Of a stretch of 34,576 nucleotides of DNA, positions 15,691-21,832 are shown piece after piece (positions within the stretch are counted from its first letter, which is position 1; the number at the start of each line of letters is the position of its first letter). Origin of the DNA: Sphingobium sp. 66-54 (GTDB lineage: Bacteria > Pseudomonadota > Alphaproteobacteria > Sphingomonadales > Sphingomonadaceae); assembly GCA_001899715.1 (NCBI GenBank), contig MKWI01000032.1:1-34576 (forward strand). Direction: 5' to 3'. The notes beneath the pieces are model-generated. The model was given only the letters and a program-made list of their open reading frames with translations, had not been told where the DNA came from and did no database searches. The position numbers and the translations under genes are program-made.

Positions 15691-16026
15691 ATGACGGAGA
15701 AACACACAATCGCAGAGACGCAGGCTTACTTGAAGCAGGCGGATCGTATCGGAATTAGCGCGGAGGAACGAGCAGCAATCAAGCTGTTTCTGGCCGACAA
15801 TCCAGAGGCAGGCGACCTGATCCGGGGCAGTGGTGGCGTCCGCAAGGTGCGTTACGCGGTGAAGGGGAAGGGGAAGAGCGGAGGCGTTCGGCTGTTCACC
15901 TTCTACTGGTCGGCCGATTACCCGCTTTACCTGCTCTGGGTGATAGCAAAATCGAAAGATGCGAATGTCAGCAAGCAATTCGTCAACGCGCTCTACGAGG
16001 TCGCGAAGGAGTTGAAGGATGAATAG
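15691..16026 (+). CDS. higB: HigB/RelE-type toxin of a type II toxin-antitoxin pair
   Basis: The 111-residue protein shows the HigB2-like RelE fold pattern: a charged N-terminal helix, GSGGVRKVRYAVKGKGKSGG at 47-66, then a RLFTFYW strand and PLYLLWVIAKSKDANVS near the end. Members cleave mRNA in the ribosome A site and are held inactive by the antitoxin. It precedes the antitoxin, the reversed order typical of hig loci, and overlaps it by 8 bases. AGGA touches the ATG with no spacer, so initiation is probably leaderless. The pair may stabilise the prophage or act against other phages. Confidence 0.85.
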   Translation: MTEKHTIAETQAYLKQADRIGISAEERAAIKLFLADNPEAGDLIRGSGGVRKVRYAVKGKGKSGGVRLFTFYWSADYPLYLLWVIAKSKDANVSKQFVNALYEVAKELKDE

Positions 16027-16279
16027 GGAAGACGAAGAAGGTATCCTCGCTGGACTGCGCGAAGCGGTTGAGGACATCAAGGCGCGCGATGCGGCTTATG
16101 CGAAAGAGGTTCGGGCGAAGACCAAGCTCAGTCAGGCGGCTTTCGCTCGCCGGTATCATCTGAATGTCCGCACCCTCCAGAATTGGGAAGGTGGGAAGCC
16201 CGTGGATAGCGTGGGGCAGGTGTTGTTGCGCTTGATCGACCGCGACCCGGTGGCTGTGGACCGGATGCTAAACGGCTAG
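16019..16279 (+). CDS. higA: HigA-type antitoxin with XRE helix-turn-helix
   Basis: The 86-residue protein carries an XRE-type helix-turn-helix at about residues 36-60 (LSQAAFARRYHLNVRTLQNWEGG) behind an acidic N-terminal helix, as in HigA/MqsA-like antitoxins of HigB2 pairs. It should neutralise the toxin and repress the operon through the palindrome at 15665-15683. AAGGAG lies upstream within the toxin gene, and the ATG overlaps the toxin stop, so synthesis of the two is coupled. Confidence 0.85.
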   Translation: MNREDEEGILAGLREAVEDIKARDAAYAKEVRAKTKLSQAAFARRYHLNVRTLQNWEGGKPVDSVGQVLLRLIDRDPVAVDRMLNG

Positions 16280-16312
16280 GTAGAATTCCTGATAGCGAGG
16301 GCCGGGGGTTAC

Positions 16313-16402
16313 ATGAGGAAGTGGCTATTCCGCGCGGAAGCGTTGTTCATAGGAGGGATTATCGCTCTGGGTTACGCGCAGATGGTGTGGGGCTGGTTCT
16401 AA
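16313..16402 (+). CDS. Possible 29-residue membrane peptide
   Basis: ATG at 16313 opens a 29-codon frame ending in TAA at 16402. The peptide starts MRKWLFR and then has one hydrophobic segment (ALFIGGIIALGYAQMVWGWF), so a single membrane helix with positive-inside topology is plausible. A G-rich GGGGG precedes the start at short distance. It lies behind the antitoxin and is closed by a hairpin at 16411-16436. No family is recognised and the frame could be chance. Confidence 0.4.
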   Translation: MRKWLFRAEALFIGGIIALGYAQMVWGWF

Positions 16403-16410
16403 TGGCAGAA

Positions 16411-16436
16411 AAGCCCGACCATTTCTGATCGGGCTT
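16411..16436. terminator. Hairpin between convergent small genes
   Basis: AAGCCCGA (16411-16418) and TCGGGCTT (16429-16436) form a perfect 8-bp stem with a 10-base loop. On the minus strand it is followed by TTTTCTG, so it can end leftward transcription of the small-gene operon, and it lies just after the rightward small frame. Confidence 0.65.
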
Positions 16437-16498
16437 CGTGACGTCTAAAGGTCGGATAATTTGTTTCGCACCCTACTTATTCCTCGTCCATCTGAGGA

Positions 16499-16765
16499 TT
16501 AGAATTCACCGCCCGGCTTCATCGCCAGCTGCTTCAAGAGGTGTAGTTCGTCGGGAGTCAAATCCTTGCGAGGACGCTTGTTGTATTCCGCGACGGTGTA
16601 GGGGACTTTGATACCGGCCTTCCTACATTCGTTGAGGGCCTTACGCGCCCTGACTTGTTCCTTTGCGGGAATGCCCTCGATACCGCTTCCCCATCCCGTT
16701 TGCCTTAGTTCAGCACCGGGGCAGTATCCCCAAACAGTAGCGGCTAGAATAATTGCTGCGATCAT
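16499..16765 (-). CDS. Small secreted or membrane-anchored protein of unknown function
   Basis: The 88-residue protein starts with a hydrophobic segment (MIAAIILAATVWGYCPGA) that could be a signal peptide or anchor, followed by a soluble, basic part with GWGSGIEGIPAKEQVRARKALNECRK and PRKDLTPDELHLLKQL. I chose ATG at 16765 because GGAGA lies five bases before it. A TAAGTA about 30 bases upstream resembles the ATAAATA box. It is the last leftward gene before the terminator. I recognise no family. Confidence 0.7.
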   Translation of the reverse strand: MIAAIILAATVWGYCPGAELRQTGWGSGIEGIPAKEQVRARKALNECRKAGIKVPYTVAEYNKRPRKDLTPDELHLLKQLAMKPGGEF

Positions 16766-16858
16766 TTTGCTCTCCAAGTAAGAAGTTGTCTCTCGAACTA
16801 CTTACCTCTGAGCATCGCGTCATTATCAAAGGCGGGTCATTAACTCTAAGAATGACCT

Positions 16859-16996
16859 TTAGACTTGCTGTAGATACTCCCTTGCGAGATGGACGCAGAC
16901 CCGAACGAGCAGAAGTCCGAATACGAGGACGGGCACGGCGGCTTCTACGAGCGCGCCGATGGCCGCAAGCAATAGGATGAGTAAGAGCAGCGTCAT
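16859..16996 (-). CDS. 45-residue hydrophobic peptide (gene 5 of ATGA-chained cassette)
   Basis: ATG at 16996 with a perfect AAGGAGGT seven bases upstream opens 45 codons to TAA at 16859. The peptide is almost entirely hydrophobic to residue 31 (LLLLILLLAAIGALVEAAVPVLVFGLLL), broken by one Glu and one Pro, then has a basic/polar tail, suggesting one long or two short membrane helices. Its ATG overlaps the upstream stop (ATGA). Size and shape fit a small holin, toxin or membrane modulator, but nothing decides between them. Confidence 0.75.
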   Translation of the reverse strand: MTLLLLILLLAAIGALVEAAVPVLVFGLLLVRVCVHLAREYLQQV

Positions 16997-17133
16997 TGGC
17001 GCACCTCCTTGAGGATCAGCCCCCAAGCATCGAGGCCCATCTTGACCAACTCGCGCAAGCCAATCTCTTCCGTCTCACCGTCTGGGTTGAGGACGATGAA
17101 CTTGAGGTCCGGTAGGTTGTCCAAAGTGCTCAT
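16993..17133 (-). CDS. 46-residue protein of unknown function (gene 4 of cassette)
   Basis: ATG at 17133 with GGAGGTG upstream opens 46 codons ending in TGA that overlaps the next ATG. The sequence (KFIVLNPDGETEEIGLRELVKMGLDAWGLILKE) looks like a beta hairpin followed by a helix. Both ends use ATGA overlaps, so it is translated as part of the chain. No family recognised. Confidence 0.7.
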   Translation of the reverse strand: MSTLDNLPDLKFIVLNPDGETEEIGLRELVKMGLDAWGLILKEVRQ

Positions 17134-17333
17134 ACCGCACCTCCACGAATGACCGTCAACGCTGGCTTGGGATCAGCCGTCCCGACCTGAGCGATTAGCT
17201 CGAAGTCGCGGGTGAACGTCTCTCCTAACCACTCGGCTGCCCGGTCCTCTCCATGGGTAGCGGCGATCTTGAACGCACAATCGACCAAGTGAGTAAAGGC
17301 AGGCAATATGATGAGATCGAGGGTGACGGTCAT
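17130..17333 (-). CDS. 67-residue protein of unknown function (gene 3 of cassette)
   Basis: The frame runs from ATG 17333 to TGA 17130 and overlaps both neighbours by four bases. It begins with TLDLIILPAFTHLVDCAFKIA, an amphipathic to hydrophobic helix, then an acidic HGEDRAAEWLGETF segment and a basic end. It is more probably soluble than membrane-bound. I recognise no family. Confidence 0.65.
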   Translation of the reverse strand: MTVTLDLIILPAFTHLVDCAFKIAATHGEDRAAEWLGETFTRDFELIAQVGTADPKPALTVIRGGAV

Positions 17334-17500
17334 AGATCACCCCTCTCAGCTTCATAGCGGGCAATCTCTTCCGCTGTGTAATGCCTGACGGGTTGGCGCT
17401 TTACATGCGTCCAGCCACCCTTTGCGGGCTTCTTAACGGGCTTGAATGCGGGTTCGGTATCGCGGGGCTTCTTTGCCCGGTTCCAGTTCATCTTGCTCAT
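17330..17500 (-). CDS. 56-residue basic protein of unknown function (gene 2 of cassette)
   Basis: The frame from ATG 17500 to TGA 17330 is rich in lysine, proline and arginine in its first 40 residues (NWNRAKKPRD, KPVKKPAKGGW) and ends in a helix YTAEEIARYEAERGDL. It could bind nucleic acid. No strong ribosome binding site is visible, which fits coupling through the ATGA overlap with the preceding stop. Confidence 0.65.
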   Translation of the reverse strand: MSKMNWNRAKKPRDTEPAFKPVKKPAKGGWTHVKRQPVRHYTAEEIARYEAERGDL

Positions 17501-17763
17501 AGGGAGCCACCGTCCAGGAGAGCGGCTACCTTTCGAGGTTGCCAGTTGGTGAAGGCTTCCCAGAGCGCGGCAGCGTCATCGTCTTCAAAGACGAAACTAA
17601 CCGGCGAGGTGGCTGCTGCGAATTTCATCTTGAGGATGATTGTGAAGCCGCTGTCATGGATAAGGAGCAGTTCGTCCTCGCACCATGAGTTTGGATCGGC
17701 GTATAGGCTGTCGATGATCGAATGGGCCATTTTTCGGGAACTGGTAGTATGGTCTAGTATCAT
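17497..17763 (-). CDS. 88-residue protein of unknown function (gene 1 of cassette)
   Basis: This is the first gene of the leftward chain. ATG at 17763 has GGAGAG six bases upstream. The sequence shows alternating strands (DELLLIHDSGFTIILKMKFAAA, VSFVFEDDDAAALWEAF) and an acidic middle, like a small alpha/beta protein. The TGA overlaps the next ATG. A structured leader of about 115 bases with an ATAAATA box at its upstream end precedes it. No family is recognised. Confidence 0.7.
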   Translation of the reverse strand: MILDHTTSSRKMAHSIIDSLYADPNSWCEDELLLIHDSGFTIILKMKFAAATSPVSFVFEDDDAAALWEAFTNWQPRKVAALLDGGSL

Positions 17764-17769
17764 AGTGTT

Positions 17770-17886
17770 CTCTCCATAAGAAATCGCCGAAATGGGTAGT
17801 AGCCATTCCGACGATCCTTATCTCTGGAGAGCAATCCAGAAGAATACCGATTGTGTGGCGCTACTACCTGCCGACGAAGTATTTAT
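17770..17886 (-). promoter_or_regulatory. Structured leader of the five-gene cassette
   Basis: An ATAAATA box (minus 17886-17880) is followed by GGTAGTAGC (17868-17860) that pairs perfectly over 9 bp with GCTACTACC (17803-17795). Enclosed is a hairpin TCTGGA/TCCAGA (17840-17835, 17828-17823) whose loop region contains CTCTCC (17831-17826), complementary to the GGAGAG ribosome binding site (17775-17770). The outer stem and the anti-RBS pairing look like alternative conformations, as in an attenuator or riboswitch. A weaker TTGGTG-N19-TATATA promoter candidate lies at 17951-17921. Confidence 0.45.
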
Positions 17887-17989
17887 CGAGAGTAGGCTTC
17901 CAAGGGTGGTTTTCTGGGCTTATATATCGTGGGCACTAAGCACCACACCAACCACCATGACCAATCCTATGTAACGGTTCACCCACGCA

Positions 17990-18780
17990 TCTTTCTATCC
18001 ACCTGTCAACCTGAGTAGTAGGTCGGCTTTTTCTGTATTGTTCCTACCTTGCCTTACTCAGAAATGCGACGAGTCGTTGTAGAAAAGTAGTGATTTTGCT
18101 CTTATTTCTAGTATGTAGATATAGTGATAGAGCGGCTACCGAGGAGTAGCCCACTAGATCCCCCAGAAACATACTCGTTCAACGGTTCGTCGCATTTCTC
18201 GCCAGTAGTGCGATTTCTAGTTGATTTGACGAATGACGAGTATAGACAGAATGAGTGGGGAACTGACTACCAGAGGTAGGCCAGATTGGTACTCAGAAAC
18301 ATCGCCAGAATGTCAGATAGTGGTAGACACTCTGACAGTAGACTATACTGTGCTAGTGTGGAGAACTATCTACCATTCATAGGCCAGATAGTCGCATCTG
18401 AGACTACCTGCCTATAAGCCCTATAGAGGGGCACTATGCTGTAGGGGCACCCCACATAGCAGGCTCTCACAATGACCCTCTACGAGCGTCTATGGCCCTT
18501 ATAGGGCTACTCTGAGAGTGCTATCTAGAACCTCCACGAATAGTGACTTACTGCGATGCGATAACTACGAGTGGGCTACGCACTCTGTATCTCCATTGAG
18601 TACTGGTCACACTATAGTCCACATGCTCGGGTAACTGGACCGCCCGGACTTAATCAGTCCATGACAGTAACCCAACGAGTAAACGTCACCGCAGAGTGCT
18701 TACGGTAGGTTGGAGCGAATGTGGACACGACTATGGCGGGAGATTGGTTTCTCCCGCCATTCTGATAAATGAAATAAAAG
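17990..18780. ncRNA. Gene-free region dense in long-range inverted repeats; candidate large structured RNA
   Basis: No credible reading frame exists between the cassette leader and 18933. Perfect or near-perfect pairings include 18060-18079 with 18180-18199 (18 Watson-Crick pairs plus two G-U), 18315-18371 as an extended hairpin with symmetric internal loops, 18417-18425 with 18500-18508, 18580-18587 with 18692-18699, 18617-18624 with 18719-18726, 18629-18637 with 18665-18673 around a 5-bp hairpin, plus local hairpins at 18134 and 18265. Two of these cross, giving a possible pseudoknot. The strand of any transcript is unknown. It could also be a DNA structure such as an origin or partition site. 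Confidence 0.45.
18733..18760. terminator. Strong hairpin closing the structured region
   Basis: ATGGCGGGAGA and TCTCCCGCCAT form a perfect 11-bp stem with a 6-base loop. Neither side has a U tract, so it may be a terminator of the three-gene operon upstream, an RNA-stabilising end, or the last helix of the structured region. Its stem shares ATGGCGGG with the hairpin after the capsid gene. Confidence 0.5.
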
Positions 18781-18810
18781 GCACTTTTTCTGACTTTTCT
18801 GGCATTTAGG

Positions 18811-18846
18811 TGTTGACAAAAATCGCCCTAAGGAGGGCCGTCAACA
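18811..18846. repeat. Nested inverted repeat in the gap
   Basis: TGTTGAC (18811-18817) and GTCAACA (18840-18846) enclose a second stem GCCCT-aagg-AGGGC (18825-18838). TTGACA on the plus strand looks like a -35 but I see no matching -10. The element may be an operator or a structured RNA end. Confidence 0.4.
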
Positions 18847-18932
18847 TAGGGGGCCAGACCTTCCCCATTCCCCCACAAATTACCCAGACTGGCAACTTGT
18901 TCCACTTCTAGTGGTTCTGCCTACTAGATCAC

Positions 18933-19409
18933 TCAGAGCGGCTTTTGCCCTGTTCTCTGCCAGTATCTACGCCTTAGATCGCTCAACTGCTTCTTAGTCG
19001 TTCGCTTCTCTCGTTCCAGCTTTTCCCTACCGATCTGGTTACGCCTTTGTGCCTGACGGACCATCTTCACTTCCGTCTGTAGCTGACATACCCGCGTCTC
19101 CAATTCCTTGAATGCTGTCAGCAGTTCACCGACTGTCTCAATGAGGACTGGTAGCTGTGTCGCCACATAGGTCGTGAGGGATAGGGCTGCTAGCTTCTCT
19201 GGTTTGTTCTTCTCTTCCAGATAGGTGTTAAGCCGTCTGTCCGTGATGTTCAGTTCATCACATATAGCCCTCTTGCTCTTTCCCTCTGCGAACATCTTGT
19301 CGATAACGGGTTCTTGCTCTGGGGTGATCCTTGCTGATACCACATGGCCATACTGGTTGATTACTGGCTTGCCGTTCTTGTCCAGTAGGGGTGCTGGCTT
19401 CTTAGTCAT
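18933..19409 (-). CDS. Helix-turn-helix protein with coiled-coil tail, unknown role
   Basis: The 158-residue protein has a resolvase-like helix-turn-helix at about residues 27-64 (ITPEQEPVIDKMFAEG, KSKRAICDELNITDRRLNTYL), a hydrophobic middle helix and, from about 90, a long basic coiled coil with many R and K. It could be a DNA-binding regulator or a nucleoprotein component. It is the last gene of a three-gene leftward operon, overlapping the gene before it by 8 bases, and directly precedes the structured gene-free region. A role in phage regulation is possible but not shown. Confidence 0.7.
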   Translation of the reverse strand: MTKKPAPLLDKNGKPVINQYGHVVSARITPEQEPVIDKMFAEGKSKRAICDELNITDRRLNTYLEEKNKPEKLAALSLTTYVATQLPVLIETVGELLTAFKELETRVCQLQTEVKMVRQAQRRNQIGREKLEREKRTTKKQLSDLRRRYWQRTGQKPL

Positions 19410-19755
19410 CTGGGTTGCCTGTCAGTTTCGCTATTAGTATGTCGTTGCCTTCGTGGTATTGTTGGCGGAGGTTCTTGAGGTCTTTCAGTCTGCTTTGGAC
19501 TCGATTGAACTCGATAACCAGTGGGTCGAAGAGGTTATGGAGAGATTCAATATGTCTCGCTGCCTCTCTCACTATGTCGCTCTCGCTCATGTAGAGCTTG
19601 TCCACGATGTCAGGTGTCGCACCGAAGCTATTTGTGATTGGGTTTTCGAGGAGGCGAATTACCACTCTCATGTGATTTGCCTTGCGTTCTAGCAGGTAGA
19701 TTTCCCTGTCTACCTTGAGCGCCGCTATGTCGTTGTCCGTGATGTCCCTGTTCAT
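19402..19755 (-). CDS. Coiled-coil protein of unknown function
   Basis: The 117-residue product is almost wholly helical, with heptad-like segments at both ends (REIYLLERKANHMRVVIRLLE, then HIESLHNLFDPLVIEFNRVQSRLKDLKNLRQQ) around an acidic centre. It overlaps the gene before it by ATGA and the gene after it by ATGACTAA. It probably makes a complex with its operon partners, which are also coiled coils. I recognise no family. Confidence 0.65.
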   Translation of the reverse strand: MNRDITDNDIAALKVDREIYLLERKANHMRVVIRLLENPITNSFGATPDIVDKLYMSESDIVREAARHIESLHNLFDPLVIEFNRVQSRLKDLKNLRQQYHEGNDILIAKLTGNPDD

Positions 19756-20114
19756 CTCACGTTGGTCCAGTCGGCCGCGCCTACCGTGGCATTTATCTTT
19801 GATGTCGTGATGCTACCTGCCGCGATCTTTGCGGCTTGAATGACGTTGCCCTTCTCCGTGAGGGTGTCGCGTAGTTCTAGGGTTTGTTCCTTCGCGATCA
19901 TCTTCGCTTGGAGGACTGGTGTGCCGTTTAGAACGTGATCGTCCATCGCACGTCTGAGTTCAGCTGCCCGCTCTAGTAGGTCTTCCTTACGTTCTAGAAG
20001 GGCCTCGTAGTCGGCGCGGTTATCGGTGAGTTGCTGTTCGGTGTTTTGTAGTTCCTCATGGGCTTTTCGGATTTCAGCCATTAGGCCGCCCAGAGCGTTA
20101 TCTAGTTTCTCCAT
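19752..20114 (-). CDS. Coiled-coil protein of unknown function, first gene of a three-gene operon
   Basis: The 120-residue protein has a long N-terminal coiled coil to about residue 60 (MAEIRKAHEELQNTEQQLTD, LLERKEDLLERAAELRRAMDD) and a C-terminal part with repeated small residues (AAKIAAGSITTSKINATVGAADW). ATG at 20114 has GGAGAG five bases upstream and an ATAAATA box 26 bases upstream, the same element as before the structural genes, so this operon may be expressed together with them. No family recognised. Confidence 0.65.
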   Translation of the reverse strand: MEKLDNALGGLMAEIRKAHEELQNTEQQLTDNRADYEALLERKEDLLERAAELRRAMDDHVLNGTPVLQAKMIAKEQTLELRDTLTEKGNVIQAAKIAAGSITTSKINATVGAADWTNVR

Positions 20115-20140
20115 GTATGCTCTCCATCTGCGTTACCCGG

Positions 20141-20147
20141 TATTTAT
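20141..20147 (-). promoter_or_regulatory. ATAAATA element before the coiled-coil operon
   Basis: GAATAAATACC on the minus strand lies 26 bases before the ATG at 20114, a spacing close to that seen at the tail-tip, tape measure and portal genes. I found no convincing hairpin over the ribosome binding site here. Confidence 0.5.
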
Positions 20148-20241
20148 TCGGGGTCGCGGGGAGGCTTCTCGGAGGTATGAAATTGGTGTTGCTCTGTAGG
20201 ACAGCGACTATACGACTAGCGGGGTAGAAGGAGTTACCCCG

Positions 20242-20766
20242 ATGAAGGCACCAATTCTTAAAGCGAGTGAGTGGGAACAGGTTGAGGCGCATCTGGCGAC
20301 CATGAAGCGGCCTGCCCATTATCGGCTGCTCGTGTTGCTCGTTCGTAAGCTGGGTCTGCGTCCCAAAGAGCTTGCTGCTCTGGATCGTAGTTGGTTCCGG
20401 TCAGATGAGCTTCGCATTCCCATCGGCTATTCTAAGCGGGGTTCTGGTCGCTCACTTCCCGTGGACAATGAGATATTGACTGCTCTGGAGGATCACATGG
20501 GGGATCGGACGGGATTGGTCTTCGTAAACCGCATGGGTCTGGGGTTCACGCCCGGTCTGCTCTCAGAGAGTGTCAGGCGGTTGTTTCGCGAGGCTGGCGT
20601 TCAGGGTTCCGCATATTCTGGTCGTCGTGGTATGGCGACTAGGTTGGTTGACGAGGGCGCTAATATCCTCGTGGTTCAAAAGGCTCTCGGCCACAAACAT
20701 GCGTCTACAACGATGTCCTATGTCGAGGTCACTGATAGCATGTTGCGGAGGGCGTTGTTCGCCTGA
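20242..20766 (+). CDS. Minimal tyrosine recombinase (catalytic domain only)
   Basis: The 174-residue protein is a tyrosine-recombinase catalytic domain with no N-terminal core-binding domain. R40 (LGLRPKEL), K65, R128 (SGRR), H151 (LGHKH) and Y160 (TTMSYVEV) are in place; the second catalytic histidine, usually HSGRR or HxLR, is Tyr125. ATG at 20242 has AAGGAG eight bases upstream. It lies on the strand opposite to the main integrase, 1.4 kb away. It could resolve dimers or invert DNA, act as a regulator, or be a remnant. A serine integrase already present makes it an unlikely integrase. Confidence 0.8.
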   Translation: MKAPILKASEWEQVEAHLATMKRPAHYRLLVLLVRKLGLRPKELAALDRSWFRSDELRIPIGYSKRGSGRSLPVDNEILTALEDHMGDRTGLVFVNRMGLGFTPGLLSESVRRLFREAGVQGSAYSGRRGMATRLVDEGANILVVQKALGHKHASTTMSYVEVTDSMLRRALFA

Positions 20767-20836
20767 GTAAAGAGTTGTTGACGTTCTGGGTTATAGACGT
20801 CTTGTAGTCGCGGGCCGTTAGGTAAGGAGAATTGAA

Positions 20837-21292
20837 ATGGCAGATTGGAAGGCACTTATCATGAAGGACGGGGAGAAACAGTGGAAGGCTCGTCCCGTCA
20901 AACCGGCCAAAGACCCTACGCCGGATCGTCGCGCTAAGGTCGTTGCTGGTATCGACAAAACGATCAAGCAACTCTCAGACCCCAACAACGCAGATCGGCT
21001 TCGCTGGTATAAGGTGAAGGGCGATCTTGCTCAGGTCACTGTGCGTCTGGGTAGCCGTCCGCTCTCGCTTGAGGGTAGCGAAACGCAGGTTTATGTGCCC
21101 GCCGAACGTGCTTCCGACTTCTACAAGGCCATTCGTGGTGATGTTGAAGCGGGCAAGTTCGATGATGCCATTCGCGACCTGTTCAACAAGGACGGTGAGG
21201 ATAGGGCCAGTGCCCGCAAGGGTCGGAAGATCGCCCCTTGGTCCCCTGAGCGTCGTGCGCGCTTTGAGGCGAAGCAGAAGGCCAAGGGGTAA
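20837..21292 (+). CDS. Phage protein of unknown function
   Basis: The 151-residue protein is rich in K, R and D and follows the tyrosine recombinase by 70 bases. The centre has DRLRWYKVKGDLAQVTVRLG and QVYVPAERASDFYKAI, suggesting a small alpha/beta domain, and the C-terminus is basic (ARKGRKIAPWSPERRARFEAKQ), which would suit nucleic-acid binding. AAGGAG lies eight bases before the ATG. A strong terminator follows directly. I recognise no family. Confidence 0.65.
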   Translation: MADWKALIMKDGEKQWKARPVKPAKDPTPDRRAKVVAGIDKTIKQLSDPNNADRLRWYKVKGDLAQVTVRLGSRPLSLEGSETQVYVPAERASDFYKAIRGDVEAGKFDDAIRDLFNKDGEDRASARKGRKIAPWSPERRARFEAKQKAKG

Positions 21293-21310
21293 AACAATCC
21301 ACTTCAACCA

Positions 21311-21335
21311 AAGGGGGCCTCGTGCCCCCTTTTTT
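21311..21335 (+). terminator. Rho-independent terminator
   Basis: AAGGGGGC-ctcgt-GCCCCCTT followed by TTTT is a textbook intrinsic terminator closing the rightward recombinase and unknown-gene unit. Confidence 0.9.
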
Positions 21336-21438
21336 ATGTCTGCGCGTCATGGAAGAAGCTGGACACCGCTATGGTCGCCCAGCTTCCCATCCTCTACTTT
21401 CGCTGCGAGCCGATGGCAGTAGACCCGCAGCGTTCTAT

Positions 21439-21798
21439 TTAGCCCCTGATACGTCCGTGTTGCCGAGCATCTATAGCGTAGCTACTAAGGGGCTTGTTGG
21501 CCCGCCAGTGTATGTCCTGCTCGACCCTCAGGCCACCCGGACCCTTCACGCTGTATATCTCGTCCATGCTGATATAGCCGAGTTCTGGCGTTCCGAATCC
21601 TAGGTCTGCTAGCCCGAAGGCCAACCCGTCATCGTCCATCTCTGTTAGGAGCCAGGTTGCGCTCGCCCATGGGAGGAAGAGCTTTACCGCAGGGTGGAAG
21701 TCTCGTTCCTCGTGAGTGCCCTTGCGCTCTAGGTTCTCCTTCCAGTTCAAGTGTAGCTGTTGAAGGTCTTCGGCTTTGAAAACGTGTATCCAATCCAT
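21439..21798 (-). CDS. DUF2958 family protein
   Basis: The 119-residue protein matches DUF2958, a family common on plasmids and prophages: HPAVKLFLPWASATWLLTEMD, then FGLADLGFGTPELGYISMDEI, then a RVEQDIHW segment and a terminal LSSYAIDARQ. Biochemical function is unknown. It is leftward and divergent from the 58-residue gene. AAGGA precedes the ATG within a hairpin (21801-21829). Confidence 0.85.
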   Translation of the reverse strand: MDWIHVFKAEDLQQLHLNWKENLERKGTHEERDFHPAVKLFLPWASATWLLTEMDDDGLAFGLADLGFGTPELGYISMDEIYSVKGPGGLRVEQDIHWRANKPLSSYAIDARQHGRIRG

Positions 21799-21800
21799 TT

Positions 21801-21829
21801 TGGGCCTTCCTTTCTGTTCATAAGGCCCA
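21801..21829 (-). promoter_or_regulatory. Hairpin next to the DUF2958 ribosome binding site
   Basis: TGGGCCTT (minus 21829-21822) and AAGGCCCA (21808-21801) form a perfect 8-bp stem with a 13-base loop. AAGGAAGG of the ribosome binding site lies at the loop/3'-arm border, so folding could limit translation. Confidence 0.4.
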
Positions 21830-21832
21830 CGA

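Noticed and set aside
16889..16976. 28-codon plus-strand frame MDADPNEQKSEY...
   Set aside because: It is antisense to the 45-codon hydrophobic gene, which has a perfect ribosome binding site and a coupled start.
17792..17974. 60-codon plus-strand frame near the cassette leader
   Set aside because: It has no ribosome binding site and crosses the structured leader and the ATAAATA box.
18600..18690. tRNA-like fold in the structured region
   Set aside because: There is a hairpin set resembling arms, but no GTTC-type T loop, no acceptor stem and no CCA; not a tRNA.
17990..18780. CRISPR array
   Set aside because: Repeats are inverted and irregular; there are no equal direct repeats with regular spacers.
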